Assembly: GCA_002405475.1 (NCBI GenBank)
Contig: DHLX01000018.1
Location: forward strand, 248,001-312,000
Direction of reading: 5' to 3'
DNA from: Burkholderiales bacterium UBA4657
Lineage (GTDB): Bacteria > Pseudomonadota > Gammaproteobacteria > Burkholderiales > Burkholderiaceae_E
Length of the DNA: 64,000 nt
Position 1 is the first letter of the stretch, and each line of letters starts with the position of its first letter. Positions 54,275-63,251 of this stretch are shown in pieces. Both the position numbers and the translations under genes were made by a program. The notes under the pieces are model-generated. The model was not told the DNA's origin and ran no database searches. It saw only the letters and a list, made by a program, of their open reading frames with translations.

Positions 54275-54754
54275 ATGAAATCAAATTTTTTTCTGGCCAG
54301 CGCCATGCTGGTCTGTTGCTCTGCCGCCTGGTCGCAAACCTCGGTCTCTGAACCGTGGGTACGCGCTACTGTTCCACAACAAAAAGCCACGGGCGCTTTT
54401 ATGAAGCTGCACAACGCCCAGGGCGGGCGCCTGGTCGAGGCCAAATCGCCAGTGGCAGCCATCGTCGAAATTCATGAAATGCGCATGGACAACAATGTCA
54501 TGAAAATGCGTGCTATTAGTGGGCTCGATTTACCTGCGGGCAAGGCGGTCGAGCTGCAGCCGGGCGGTTATCACATTATGCTGATCGACCTGAAACAACA
54601 GGTCAAAGAAGGCGACAAGGTGCCCCTGACCCTGGTGATTGAAGGCAAGGACAAACAACGCGAAGTCGTTCAAGTTCAGGCCAGCGTCAAGGCCCTGAAC
54701 AGCGCAAAATCATCGGATCACTCCCAGCACCAGCACCACCGGCACAAGCACTAA
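54275..54754 (+). CDS. PCu(A)C periplasmic copper chaperone
   Basis: 159 residues from the ATG at 54275. Signal peptide, then SEPWVRATVPQQKATGAFM. The copper site is complete: H67, ten residues, M78, 21 residues, H100, x, M102, the exact H-X10-M-X21-H-X-M pattern of the family. A His-rich tail (HSQHQHHRHKH) may add metal binding. It delivers Cu(I) to periplasmic targets such as cytochrome oxidase. Confidence 0.93.
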   Translation: MKSNFFLASAMLVCCSAAWSQTSVSEPWVRATVPQQKATGAFMKLHNAQGGRLVEAKSPVAAIVEIHEMRMDNNVMKMRAISGLDLPAGKAVELQPGGYHIMLIDLKQQVKEGDKVPLTLVIEGKDKQREVVQVQASVKALNSAKSSDHSQHQHHRHKH

Positions 54755-54764
54755 GGGGGGCGCC

Positions 54765-57113
54765 ATGAAACAAAATATATCTTCTGCCGCACGGCCAGTG
54801 CGGCAGGTGCTAGCGTTCGCCCTGTTTGCTGCTACGCTCTTGCCGCTGGCGCAAGCACAGAGCCCCAGCACCAGTGCCGAGGCACCGACTAAAACCCTGG
54901 GTGTGGTCACCATCACGGCGGGACAGCCCACCTCGTTGCCGACACAGATACCGACGACGATGGAAGGCAGTACCCAGGAGCAGATTGAAAAAACCGTCAA
55001 TGCCACGGACAGCCAGGATGCGATCAAATATTTTCCCAGCCTGCTGGTACGCAAGCGCTACGTGGGCGATTACAACCATGCGGTATTGTCTAGCCGTGCT
55101 TCGGGTACCGGCAACAGCGCCCGCTCGGCGGTCTATGCCGATGGCATCTTGCTGTCCAATTATCTTGGCAATGGCGCGACCTATACGCCACGCTGGGGCA
55201 TGGTGACGCCCGAGCAAATAGAACGTGTCGATGTTATGTACGGCCCGTTTTCTGCGGCTTACCCAGGTAACTCAGTGGGCGCCGTAGTGGACTACGTTAC
55301 TCGCATGCCAAAAAATTTTGAAGCTCATGCCAAGGTATCAACATTGGCTCAACCATTTAAGCTGTACGGTACTGATGCCACCTACCAAGGTCGGCAAGTC
55401 AGCGCCTCGTTAGGCAACAAAAGTGGCGACTGGTCGTGGTGGCTGAGTATTAACAGCACCGACAGCGAAGGACAGCCGCTGGTATTCGTCACCCGCACCC
55501 TAGCCTCGGGCACCCCCGGTAACGCCGGCACCCCGGTCACGGGCGCGGTGCCAGGACAGAACAGCCGCAATCAGGACTGGTTCATACTGGGCACGACAAC
55601 CCAGTATCGCACCCGGCAAGATCATATGAAGGTCAAGCTGGCGTATGACATAACGCCGACTGTCAGGGCGCACTACGTACTGGGCTACTGGCAAAACGAC
55701 GCCCAGGCCAGGCCACAAAGCTATTTGCGCGATACGGCAGGCCGCGAAGTTTATAGTGGCCCCATCAACCTCAACGGGCGCTCTTATACCCTGGCGGCAA
55801 CAGACTTTAGCGCCAGCAATGAAAAACTGGAACACTGGATGCATGGGCTATCGGTCAAAAGCCGTAGCCAGGGCACCTGGGACTGGGAAGTTGCCGCCAG
55901 CCGCTACGACTACGGTACAGACCAGGCACGCCGTTCGACCAGCGCCTTGCCGAATGCGCTGAATGGCGGCAGCGGCATTATCACTGACCAGAACGGCACT
56001 GGCTGGAACACTTTGGCGCTGAAAGGAATCTGGCGACCGCAAGGCGTGCGCGGTGCCCATGTGGTCGATTTTGGCTATCAACAGGAAAATTACCGCTTGC
56101 GCCTGTTACAGCAAAACATTAGCGGCAACTGGCTCAGCGACCCGGGTGGCAGCCTGAATACCGACGCCGGCGGTAAAACGCAATTGCGAAGTCTTTATGC
56201 CCAGGACACCTGGTCATTCGCGCCGCGCTGGAAAACAGTACTGGGTCTGCGTGCCGAACAATGGCAAGCGAATAACGGCTTTACGCGCAAAGCGGCGCAA
56301 CCCAATTCGCCGGTCTATGCCGCACGCGAAGAAACCCACCTTTCGCCCAAGGCCGCCCTGTCATGGCAGTGGAATACCAGCACGGTACTCAAAGCCTCGC
56401 TCGGTCGGGCGGTGCGCATGCCGACGGTACAGGAGCTTTATGGCAATACCTCGACCGGCAATTCGCAATTCATTAATGACCCGCAGCTTAAACCGGAAAA
56501 GTCGTGGACTTCCGAGCTGAGTGCGGAAAAAGACCTGGGCAACGGCCTGTTGCGCGCGACCCTGTTTAGCGAAAATGTACGCGATGCCCTGTACTCGCAA
56601 ACCAGTTTTGACAGCGTGGCGAACCTGAACATTACCCGGGTACAAAATGTCGGGCGCATACAGACCCACGGCCTAGAGTTGGCCTATAACGCTAATGATA
56701 TCTGGGCACGGGGCTTCGATCTGGGTGCCAGCCTGACCTATGCACGCTCACGCATCAAGGAAAACCAGGGCTTCGTCACCACGCCGGGCGACACCCTGGG
56801 CAAAAGACAGCCACGGGTGCCCGACTGGCGCGCCACGGTGCTGGCCAGCTATCGCTTCAATGAACGCTGGGATGCGACCTATGCCATGCGCTATAGCGGC
56901 AAGCAATACAACACGCTCGACAACAGCGACCCGAATGGCTCGGCCTATCAGGGAACCAGCCGGTTTTTTACTACCGACCTGCGTGTGCGCTACCTAATCG
57001 CCAAACAGTGGAGCGCGGCCCTGGGCATCGACAACCTCAATAATTATCAGTACTGGAATTTCCACCCCTATCCCCAGCGCAGCTATTCGCTGGAACTCAA
57101 ATTCGACCTTTAA
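54765..57113 (+). CDS. TonB-dependent outer-membrane receptor, probably for copper
   Basis: 782 residues. Signal peptide ending near PLAQAQ. The plug domain spans about 55-190 with SRASGTGNSARSAVYADGI and ERVDVMYGPFSAAYPG; the barrel spans about 200-782 and ends with a strand SYSLELKFDL. The setting, between a PCu(A)C chaperone and a DUF1775 gene, matches OprC-type copper receptors. The substrate is inferred from context. Confidence 0.87.
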   Translation: MKQNISSAARPVRQVLAFALFAATLLPLAQAQSPSTSAEAPTKTLGVVTITAGQPTSLPTQIPTTMEGSTQEQIEKTVNATDSQDAIKYFPSLLVRKRYVGDYNHAVLSSRASGTGNSARSAVYADGILLSNYLGNGATYTPRWGMVTPEQIERVDVMYGPFSAAYPGNSVGAVVDYVTRMPKNFEAHAKVSTLAQPFKLYGTDATYQGRQVSASLGNKSGDWSWWLSINSTDSEGQPLVFVTRTLASGTPGNAGTPVTGAVPGQNSRNQDWFILGTTTQYRTRQDHMKVKLAYDITPTVRAHYVLGYWQNDAQARPQSYLRDTAGREVYSGPINLNGRSYTLAATDFSASNEKLEHWMHGLSVKSRSQGTWDWEVAASRYDYGTDQARRSTSALPNALNGGSGIITDQNGTGWNTLALKGIWRPQGVRGAHVVDFGYQQENYRLRLLQQNISGNWLSDPGGSLNTDAGGKTQLRSLYAQDTWSFAPRWKTVLGLRAEQWQANNGFTRKAAQPNSPVYAAREETHLSPKAALSWQWNTSTVLKASLGRAVRMPTVQELYGNTSTGNSQFINDPQLKPEKSWTSELSAEKDLGNGLLRATLFSENVRDALYSQTSFDSVANLNITRVQNVGRIQTHGLELAYNANDIWARGFDLGASLTYARSRIKENQGFVTTPGDTLGKRQPRVPDWRATVLASYRFNERWDATYAMRYSGKQYNTLDNSDPNGSAYQGTSRFFTTDLRVRYLIAKQWSAALGIDNLNNYQYWNFHPYPQRSYSLELKFDL

Positions 57114-57139
57114 TTTTTACTGACAGGAACAGCAACCTC

Positions 57140-57688
57140 ATGAAACACATTATCCTGATGAGCTTGACGCTCTATGCCGCCACCAGCGCAGCGCACGTTA
57201 CGCTGGAACAGGCCAGCGCCCCGGCCAACAGCGTTTACAAGGCAGTACTTCGGGTCGGGCACGGCTGCGATGGCTCACCCACCACCGGCCTGCGGGTACA
57301 ACTGCCCGCAGGGTTTCAGGGCGCCAAGCCCATGCCCAAGCCGGGCTGGGTTGTGACAACACGCGCGGAAAAACTGGCGCAACCCTATGACTCACACGGG
57401 CGGCATGTGACCGAAGATGTGGTCGAAATCAGTTGGCGCGCCGCGCAGCGCGACGCCTGGCTGCCCGACGCGCATTATGATGAATTCATTGTGCGTGGAC
57501 GCTTGCCAGCCAGCACCGGACCGGTTTGGTTTAAAGTATTACAAACTTGCGAAACCGGACAACTCGACTGGTCGCAAATACCGGCGAAGGGGACTGACAC
57601 CCAGGGGCTGAAGACACCTGCTGCGCGGCTCGACCTGGAGCCGGTGCCATCCAGGCCGCCGGGCAAGGCACACGGACACCACCATTGA
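57140..57688 (+). CDS. DUF1775 (YcnI-type) copper-binding periplasmic protein
   Basis: 182 residues. Signal peptide, then AHVTLEQ as the first mature residues. The N-terminal histidine is the known copper ligand of YcnI-type domains. VYKAVLRVGHGCDGSPT is a family segment. The end is rich in His (KAHGHHH). It probably binds periplasmic copper with the PCu(A)C chaperone. The stop overlaps the next start. Confidence 0.88.
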   Translation: MKHIILMSLTLYAATSAAHVTLEQASAPANSVYKAVLRVGHGCDGSPTTGLRVQLPAGFQGAKPMPKPGWVVTTRAEKLAQPYDSHGRHVTEDVVEISWRAAQRDAWLPDAHYDEFIVRGRLPASTGPVWFKVLQTCETGQLDWSQIPAKGTDTQGLKTPAARLDLEPVPSRPPGKAHGHHH

Positions 57689-58350
57689 AAACCTTCGACC
57701 GCGCACTCGGTTTCAGTCTGGCACTGCATGTCGCAGTCGTGGCGCTGTGGCAGTGGGCTGGGGTGCGCAAGGTCGAGCCGCCATCCGAGGCCAGTGTGCA
57801 TGATGCCAGCCGGCCCGTGGTAGTCAGCCTGACCCTGCCCGAGCCGTCGCCTTCGGCGGCGCAGACACCTGTGCAGCCCGCTACCGCCGTGGCGCCGACC
57901 CGGCGTGCCGCACCCGCAGCCGAAACTCTGGCGGCGGGTAGCGTAGCAGCGACCAGCGTCGTAAGCACCAGTGCTGCAACGGCACCCGCACCCGTTAGCG
58001 CAGTGGTACCGGCCAGCGTGGCAGCAGTGGCGGCAATACCAGCAACGCCTGCACTGACCCCTGCAGCCGTTGAATTACCCTCGACCGAGGCCGACTATTG
58101 GCATAACCCCAAGCCGGCCTACCCCAGCCTGAGCCGGCGTTTGGGTGAGCAAGGCAAGGTGCTGGTGCGGGTTTTTATTGATGCCAGCGGCCAGCCACAA
58201 CAGGCCGAAGTCAAACAGAGCAGCGGCTTTGAACGCCTGGACCAGACCGCGCTGAACACGGTATTGAAATGGCGCTACCTGCCGGGCAAACGCAACGGCA
58301 CGCCCGAAGCCATGTGGTTGCAGGTACCGCTGGAATTCCGGCTGGAATAG
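57685..58350 (+). CDS. Energy transducer TonB
   Basis: 221 residues from a TTG at 57685 overlapping the DUF1775 stop (TTGA). A signal-anchor helix lies near 8-24, then a long Ala/Pro/Val/Thr-rich linker (about 35-135). The C-terminal TonB domain shows PAYPSLSRRLGEQGKVLVRVFID and KWRYLPGKRNG. It powers the receptor two genes upstream. No exbB or exbD in the window, so these must come from elsewhere. Confidence 0.9.
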   Translation: MKTFDRALGFSLALHVAVVALWQWAGVRKVEPPSEASVHDASRPVVVSLTLPEPSPSAAQTPVQPATAVAPTRRAAPAAETLAAGSVAATSVVSTSAATAPAPVSAVVPASVAAVAAIPATPALTPAAVELPSTEADYWHNPKPAYPSLSRRLGEQGKVLVRVFIDASGQPQQAEVKQSSGFERLDQTALNTVLKWRYLPGKRNGTPEAMWLQVPLEFRLE

Positions 58351-58453
58351 GGTTGGTACCCAAGCCCCAGCCTGCCCCCCCCACCGCGGCGCTACCGGGG
58401 CAGCGGCAGGTTCAACTCAGGTCAGGTACCTCAGCGAGGGCGCGCCAAGAGCT

Positions 58454-58873
58454 TTACCAGCAAACAGTGTAAAACCGGCATTTCCCATCGGCGCAAATGA
58501 CATAGGTAATGCAGTTCGAGCCGACATGGCTGATGCTGCTGACCTGCGAAGCCCCGGTCAGGGTGGTGTTGGTGGTGCCTGGGCAGATGGGCAGCTTGCC
58601 GGCTTTGGGGTCAGCAGGTCTGGCGTCTTTGGCCGCTTTGCCGTCAGTGCTGGCTTTGGGCAGTTGGCATTCGGGTATGACCTTGCCGTCAGCGGTAATG
58701 GCGATGGCTTCGCCCTTGTCGTTAAAGACAATGGCATGGGTGCCGCCAGCCGGTTTAATATGGCGTTCGGCCAGGGCCTTGGCGTCGGGCGCGGTTTTGG
58801 CAGCGCTTTGCGCCAGGGTGGTATGGCTGACGGTCAGGGTCAATACGGCAAGAGCCAGGTTCAGGTATTTCAT
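58454..58873 (-). CDS. Small secreted cysteine-rich protein
   Basis: 139 residues from the ATG at 58873, with GGAGG just upstream. The signal peptide ends near TTLAQS (about residue 22). The mature part has six cysteines, four of them in the last 22 residues (NCITYVICADGKCRFYTVCW), a pattern typical of disulphide-bonded secreted proteins. The middle is Lys/Ala/Pro-rich. I recognise no family. The gene follows the FecR-barrel gene by 32 bases on the same strand and is likely co-transcribed with it. Confidence 0.75.
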   Translation of the reverse strand: MKYLNLALAVLTLTVSHTTLAQSAAKTAPDAKALAERHIKPAGGTHAIVFNDKGEAIAITADGKVIPECQLPKASTDGKAAKDARPADPKAGKLPICPGTTNTTLTGASQVSSISHVGSNCITYVICADGKCRFYTVCW

Positions 58874-58905
58874 TTTTTTCCTCCGGGTTATAAAAGTTAA
58901 GGGCA

Positions 58906-61900
58906 CTACAACTTCAGGCTGGCACGAACAAAGACCGAACGCCCCGACTGAAACAGGGGTATTCTGGGTTCATCGTTCAGGCTGGTATTTTGAAAGCGCA
59001 GGTTTTTGTCAAAGATATTATTCAGCTCCAGCGCCACTGACCAGGGCTGCGGTGCCGGGGCATAGCGCACTGCCATATTGACGACCGCAAAGCGCGAGCG
59101 CGTCTGGGTGGTGGTGGCCTGGGTGCGGTTGTCCACCGTCTGCTTGACGCCGCGCCATTCCAGCCCCAGCTTCCACTGCGGCGCAACAAAATAGTTCAGG
59201 TTGATGGGTACTTGTTGTGTCACGACCGCCACCGGAATACTGAAGTCGTCTAACTGCTTGAGGCGAATGGTGTCGTAAAGCCAGCCCACATTCAACGCCC
59301 AGCGCGGGTGCAGGCGCCACGCAAAGTAGGCGCGGTGTGCCTGCTCGGTCCAGTCGCCAGTACAGTTTCTGATCTTGCACCCGGTTTCATAGACCTGCAG
59401 GCGCCGTTGCGACCATTCCAGCCCGGTGTGCAGCCCCGGGTGCCAGGCATAGTCTGCAGCCAGCGCGCTTCTCTGGTAACGCGTACCGTCTGCGTCGTCA
59501 AACACCTGGTTGAACTGGGCAAACTGGGTCGGTTCCAGCGCCTGTTCCCTGCCAGCGCTGGCTTTCAGGCCACGGTACCACGCGGCGCGCAGGTTCCAGT
59601 GTTCGCCTGCATATTGCAGGCCGGCCTTGGGGCTGAAGCTGCGTACTGTCAAGCCGTCGGCGCGCTCAAAATCGTCAAACGTCAGGCCGCCATAGGCGCG
59701 CCAGTGCTGCCCCTGCGCCTGATGATAAACATAGGCATTGCGGTGTTTCAGGTCGGCGTTGGTCAATGACGCTGTTGGCGGCACAGCAAAAGGAAGGCCG
59801 CTGGTGGTGGCCGTCAAATTGGTATTTGAGTCATCCTGATACAGACTGAGGCCGCCCGTTATAGAGTGCTGCTCACCCTGGTACAAATATTGCGCCTCGG
59901 CATAGTGAGCCTGTGTAATGTTAATCAAAGAGCTTCGGCTCTCTATAGTGAAATTCGGCCCCGGAATAAAGGTGCGCGAAATGTCTTTGCTGCGGCCTTC
60001 GCGCTCGGTCTTGACCAGCGACAACAGCCACTCGCTGTGCGCCGACAGGCGCTGGCGCAGGCCCAGCCGTAGCACGTCGTTGTCGCGCGCGCGGCGCCGT
60101 TCCGGCTCGGCACTTAGCGGGTTAATACGCTGCGTGACGTCGCCACCGTCGCGGCGCACACTGCGCACTTCCAGTTGCGCCTGTAGCGCCGGGGTCAGTT
60201 GCGCCTGCAGCAGCAGGTTGTGCGCGCTTATACGCAGGTCAGACTCGGGCCAGAAACCCTGGGTGTCGTACAAAAAATGCCCGAACGACAATTGCACCCG
60301 TTCCCAGGCCTGGTAAGCCAGCAGCGAGCTGGCGCGGGTGCCTTGGCTGCCGCTCAGTAGCGCGGCACTGAGCCCCTGGGTTTTCTGCTCGAATAGCGGT
60401 GAATATTCTTCCAGACTCAGGGCGCGCGGCCCGCCAATGATGGGCATGCCCGGCACCAGCGCCTGTGGCGGTACTGGCGCGGTGCCCAGCGGCGCCCGCA
60501 GTTGCGCCTGCAGTTGTTCGCTGACACGCGCGGTTTCGTACAGCGGCAGGGCGACATAGGCTTCGGCCAGAAAACGGTGGCTGGCAGCACTTAGCGGGTC
60601 GGCCGACAGCGCCTGCCGTGCCGTGCTGAGCATGACACCGTCAAAGCCCAGGTCACGGTAGGCACCGGCCAGACTGATATTGCGCCCGGCTTCGTCCTGG
60701 TTCAGCAGCAGCCGTGGCCGCACTACCGCGCGCCGATCGTTCAGCGCCAGCGCCCGTTCATAGTCTTGTACCGCACCGGCCGGGTCGTTGTCTTGCTGTT
60801 TGCGTATCGCGTCGGTAAACCACGGGGTGGGGTTGCGCGGGTCTAGCTGTTTGGCCAGTTCCAGTTCGCGCTGCGCCGGTGCGGCACGCTTTTCCTGCAG
60901 GTAGGCGCGCGCCAAAGCGCTGCGTAATTCGGCATTGCCGGGGTCGAGCATGACCGCTATTTCCAGATGCCGGCGTCCTTCGCTGAGGTCACCGCGCCGC
61001 AGCAGAATCAGGCCAGTGCCAAGCCAGGCTTGCGGGTCCGACGCGCTGTCGCCCTTGGCCTGCTCAAACAGGCTCAGTGCGGCTGCCATTTCGCCGTCCA
61101 TCAATGCGGCAAAACCCAGCACGGTTCGGGCACGCGGCAGGCTCGGGGCAAGGGCCAGGGCGCGGCGTGCTGCGTCGCGCCCGGCTCCGGCTTCCGAGGC
61201 CAGTAATTTGAGTTCGGCCAGACGCGCCCAGGCCACGGCAAACTGCGGCTCAAGTTCGGTGGCGCGCGTGGCCGAGCGCGTGGCCAGCGCCAGTTGGCCG
61301 CTGGCTTGCTGCGCCAGGCTTAGCGCCAGGGCAGCACTGGCCAGGTCAGGCTGTGCCTGTTGTGCCTGTTGCGCCAGCAGTAGTGCCTGGGCAATCTCGT
61401 TACGTGCCACGGCGATGACGGCCTGCAGTGACAGCGCGGCAGCACTGCCAACATGAGACGCCATCAGCTCACGGGCTTCGTTGACGCGACCGGCAACCAG
61501 CAAGGCATTGGCCTGTTGTAGCGCGGCCGGGCTGCGCTGGTTCAGTATCAAGGGGTAGTACAGCGCCCATTGGGTGAACTCAAGCGGTTGTATGCGCAGG
61601 GGCGCCGAGGGCGCGCCTCCGGCCACGGCTTCGGTGGTCTGTCCACTGCCCAGACTCTGTTCCCCTGCCGCATTAACGGCACGAACCCGGCCTTCGGTGA
61701 CGCTGATGCGGGTACGCTGGGCCTCGGCTTCAACCGTGAATTCGGTGCCTTCAACCAGGGCATTCATATAGGGCGCCACCACGCTGAAGCGTTTAACGAA
61801 GCGGGTCAGCACATGAATTACACCTTCAATCAGACCCAGTTCGGCGGGTTGGTCCGGACTGATATTGACCAGGGTCAGGGTGGTTTTCTGGCTCAGGCGT

Positions 61901-62151
61901 ACTACCACCTGATTCACCAGCTCGATAGCGGCACGGCCGCGTTCACGTACTGCAACCTGGTCACCGGCGCACAGGTTTTGTTGCAGGCGTGCCGGAGTCC
62001 AGGCGCCCGCAACTGCCGTGGCTGTGCGTATTTCGACCAGGCCTTCAATCGACACCATTTTTCCTACGGGTCGTTCGCATGCCAGAGCATTTGAAGTGGC
62101 CGCTGAAAAAACAAGCAGCACAGCAAGCCTGCGGAATTTGCATAAGAACAA
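58906..62151 (-). CDS. FecR-domain, TPR and outer-membrane beta-barrel fusion protein
   Basis: 1081 residues from a TTG at 62151 preceded by GGGAGGG at ideal spacing; a TTG at 62205 has no such site. The signal peptide ends near SNALA|CE. A FecR-type domain (about 55-160) has VNQVVVRLSQKTTLTLV and ALVEGTEFTVEAE. About 190-560 is a TPR array (repeats such as AWLGTGLILLRRGDLSEGRRHL). The rest (about 600-1081) consists of alternating aromatic strands like those of outer-membrane barrels. It probably sits in the outer membrane with the FecR and TPR parts in the periplasm. Coupled function with the cyclase upstream is inferred. Confidence 0.8.
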   Translation of the reverse strand: MFLCKFRRLAVLLVFSAATSNALACERPVGKMVSIEGLVEIRTATAVAGAWTPARLQQNLCAGDQVAVRERGRAAIELVNQVVVRLSQKTTLTLVNISPDQPAELGLIEGVIHVLTRFVKRFSVVAPYMNALVEGTEFTVEAEAQRTRISVTEGRVRAVNAAGEQSLGSGQTTEAVAGGAPSAPLRIQPLEFTQWALYYPLILNQRSPAALQQANALLVAGRVNEARELMASHVGSAAALSLQAVIAVARNEIAQALLLAQQAQQAQPDLASAALALSLAQQASGQLALATRSATRATELEPQFAVAWARLAELKLLASEAGAGRDAARRALALAPSLPRARTVLGFAALMDGEMAAALSLFEQAKGDSASDPQAWLGTGLILLRRGDLSEGRRHLEIAVMLDPGNAELRSALARAYLQEKRAAPAQRELELAKQLDPRNPTPWFTDAIRKQQDNDPAGAVQDYERALALNDRRAVVRPRLLLNQDEAGRNISLAGAYRDLGFDGVMLSTARQALSADPLSAASHRFLAEAYVALPLYETARVSEQLQAQLRAPLGTAPVPPQALVPGMPIIGGPRALSLEEYSPLFEQKTQGLSAALLSGSQGTRASSLLAYQAWERVQLSFGHFLYDTQGFWPESDLRISAHNLLLQAQLTPALQAQLEVRSVRRDGGDVTQRINPLSAEPERRRARDNDVLRLGLRQRLSAHSEWLLSLVKTEREGRSKDISRTFIPGPNFTIESRSSLINITQAHYAEAQYLYQGEQHSITGGLSLYQDDSNTNLTATTSGLPFAVPPTASLTNADLKHRNAYVYHQAQGQHWRAYGGLTFDDFERADGLTVRSFSPKAGLQYAGEHWNLRAAWYRGLKASAGREQALEPTQFAQFNQVFDDADGTRYQRSALAADYAWHPGLHTGLEWSQRRLQVYETGCKIRNCTGDWTEQAHRAYFAWRLHPRWALNVGWLYDTIRLKQLDDFSIPVAVVTQQVPINLNYFVAPQWKLGLEWRGVKQTVDNRTQATTTQTRSRFAVVNMAVRYAPAPQPWSVALELNNIFDKNLRFQNTSLNDEPRIPLFQSGRSVFVRASLKL

Positions 62152-62299
62152 GGACGCCCTCCCGGATATGGGGGCAAGTGTGGGTATTGACGCTGTAGCT
62201 GTCAATCATTTCACGGTACAAAGTGAGCGGTAACGTGGCTTCTTTGACAGACCACAACGAGCGCGAAGGTTTGGGGGCAACTTGGTGCAAGGTGCTGCC

Positions 62300-63151
62300 T
62301 CATAAACGTGCACCGTGCGGCAGAACCTTGAATGGGCCTGACTCCTTGATACGGGTTCTGTAATCAGCACTCAGGCATGGCTGCCCAGGCTTTGCGTTGG
62401 ATTGTGCGACTATTTTTGGCGTACCGCGCCAGCCTTGTTCCCAACGTATCTGGAACTGACCGGCGTTATAAATTTCTTCTTCAACACCGCTGGCCGCATC
62501 AACCACCTGGGTGATGCGAAAGCTGATGTCAGGCACTTCATTGAGTTGTGTCCATTCAGCTCTGTCGGCTTCCATATTGCGCTGGAATGGCCCGATACAG
62601 CTTTGCAGATCGAGATGCCGGAACGCTTCGTGCTCAACAGACAGCCGTTGCAACACGGTGTCATCTATGGGTTCGCACGGCGCTGGCGGCTCGACATGAA
62701 GCGGGAATTGCGGATACTGCTGCCGAGCGCGCAGCACCCATTCAATTTCCCAGCGCGGTACCATTGCATAGAAATAGCCGTATTCATCGGTCTGCACTGT
62801 GACGATGTGTTCACGCCGGCAGGCGAATGGAAAATACCACGACCATTTCGACCCAGGCGGAAAATAGCCTAACAGGTTGCACTCGCTAAACTCAATATGG
62901 ACATTGGCAGATGGCACCGCATGTTCGATGTCAGTGCTGTCATCATTTTTCACCAGCATGCCGCGCATCCTGGCAAATGACAGCAGGTACGGGTCTATCA
63001 TCAAGCGAAATTTATGGCCAATTTGTGCCACGCTCATGCCGACCAGCAGGTCGGGCCCGATTCGGCTTAATGTGCCGAGACGATGCGCGGCCGTGGCCGT
63101 GAGCCTGTTTGATGATAAATCCGGATAGTGATCATACGGTGCAGTTGCCAT
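62300..63151 (-). CDS. Protein of unknown function
   Basis: 283 residues from the ATG at 63151 preceded by GGGGAG. No signal peptide or membrane segment is seen. A region around 95-145 with FACRREHIVTVQTDEYGYFY and PRWEIEWVLRARQQ recalls carboxypeptidase-regulatory-like beta-sandwich folds found in some large surface proteins. The Cys at about 110, then one near 160 and 185, may form disulphides. It lies between the cyclase and FecR-barrel genes on the same strand. I cannot assign a function. Confidence 0.65.
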   Translation of the reverse strand: MATAPYDHYPDLSSNRLTATAAHRLGTLSRIGPDLLVGMSVAQIGHKFRLMIDPYLLSFARMRGMLVKNDDSTDIEHAVPSANVHIEFSECNLLGYFPPGSKWSWYFPFACRREHIVTVQTDEYGYFYAMVPRWEIEWVLRARQQYPQFPLHVEPPAPCEPIDDTVLQRLSVEHEAFRHLDLQSCIGPFQRNMEADRAEWTQLNEVPDISFRITQVVDAASGVEEEIYNAGQFQIRWEQGWRGTPKIVAQSNAKPGQPCLSADYRTRIKESGPFKVLPHGARL

Positions 63152-63251
63152 GCTGCTCCCCTGCCTTGCAGCTGATAAGGGATTCAGAATAGGCTTAACC
63201 GAAATGAAAGTAGAGTGAATCTTGACATCGCTGGCGTGACTTATTCACCCG

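Noticed and set aside
58351..58453. Terminator in the convergent gap after TonB (CTGCCCC at 58372-58378 and GGGGCAG at 58397-58403)
   Set aside because: The arms are seven bases with an 18-base GC-rich loop, and no T tract follows on either strand.
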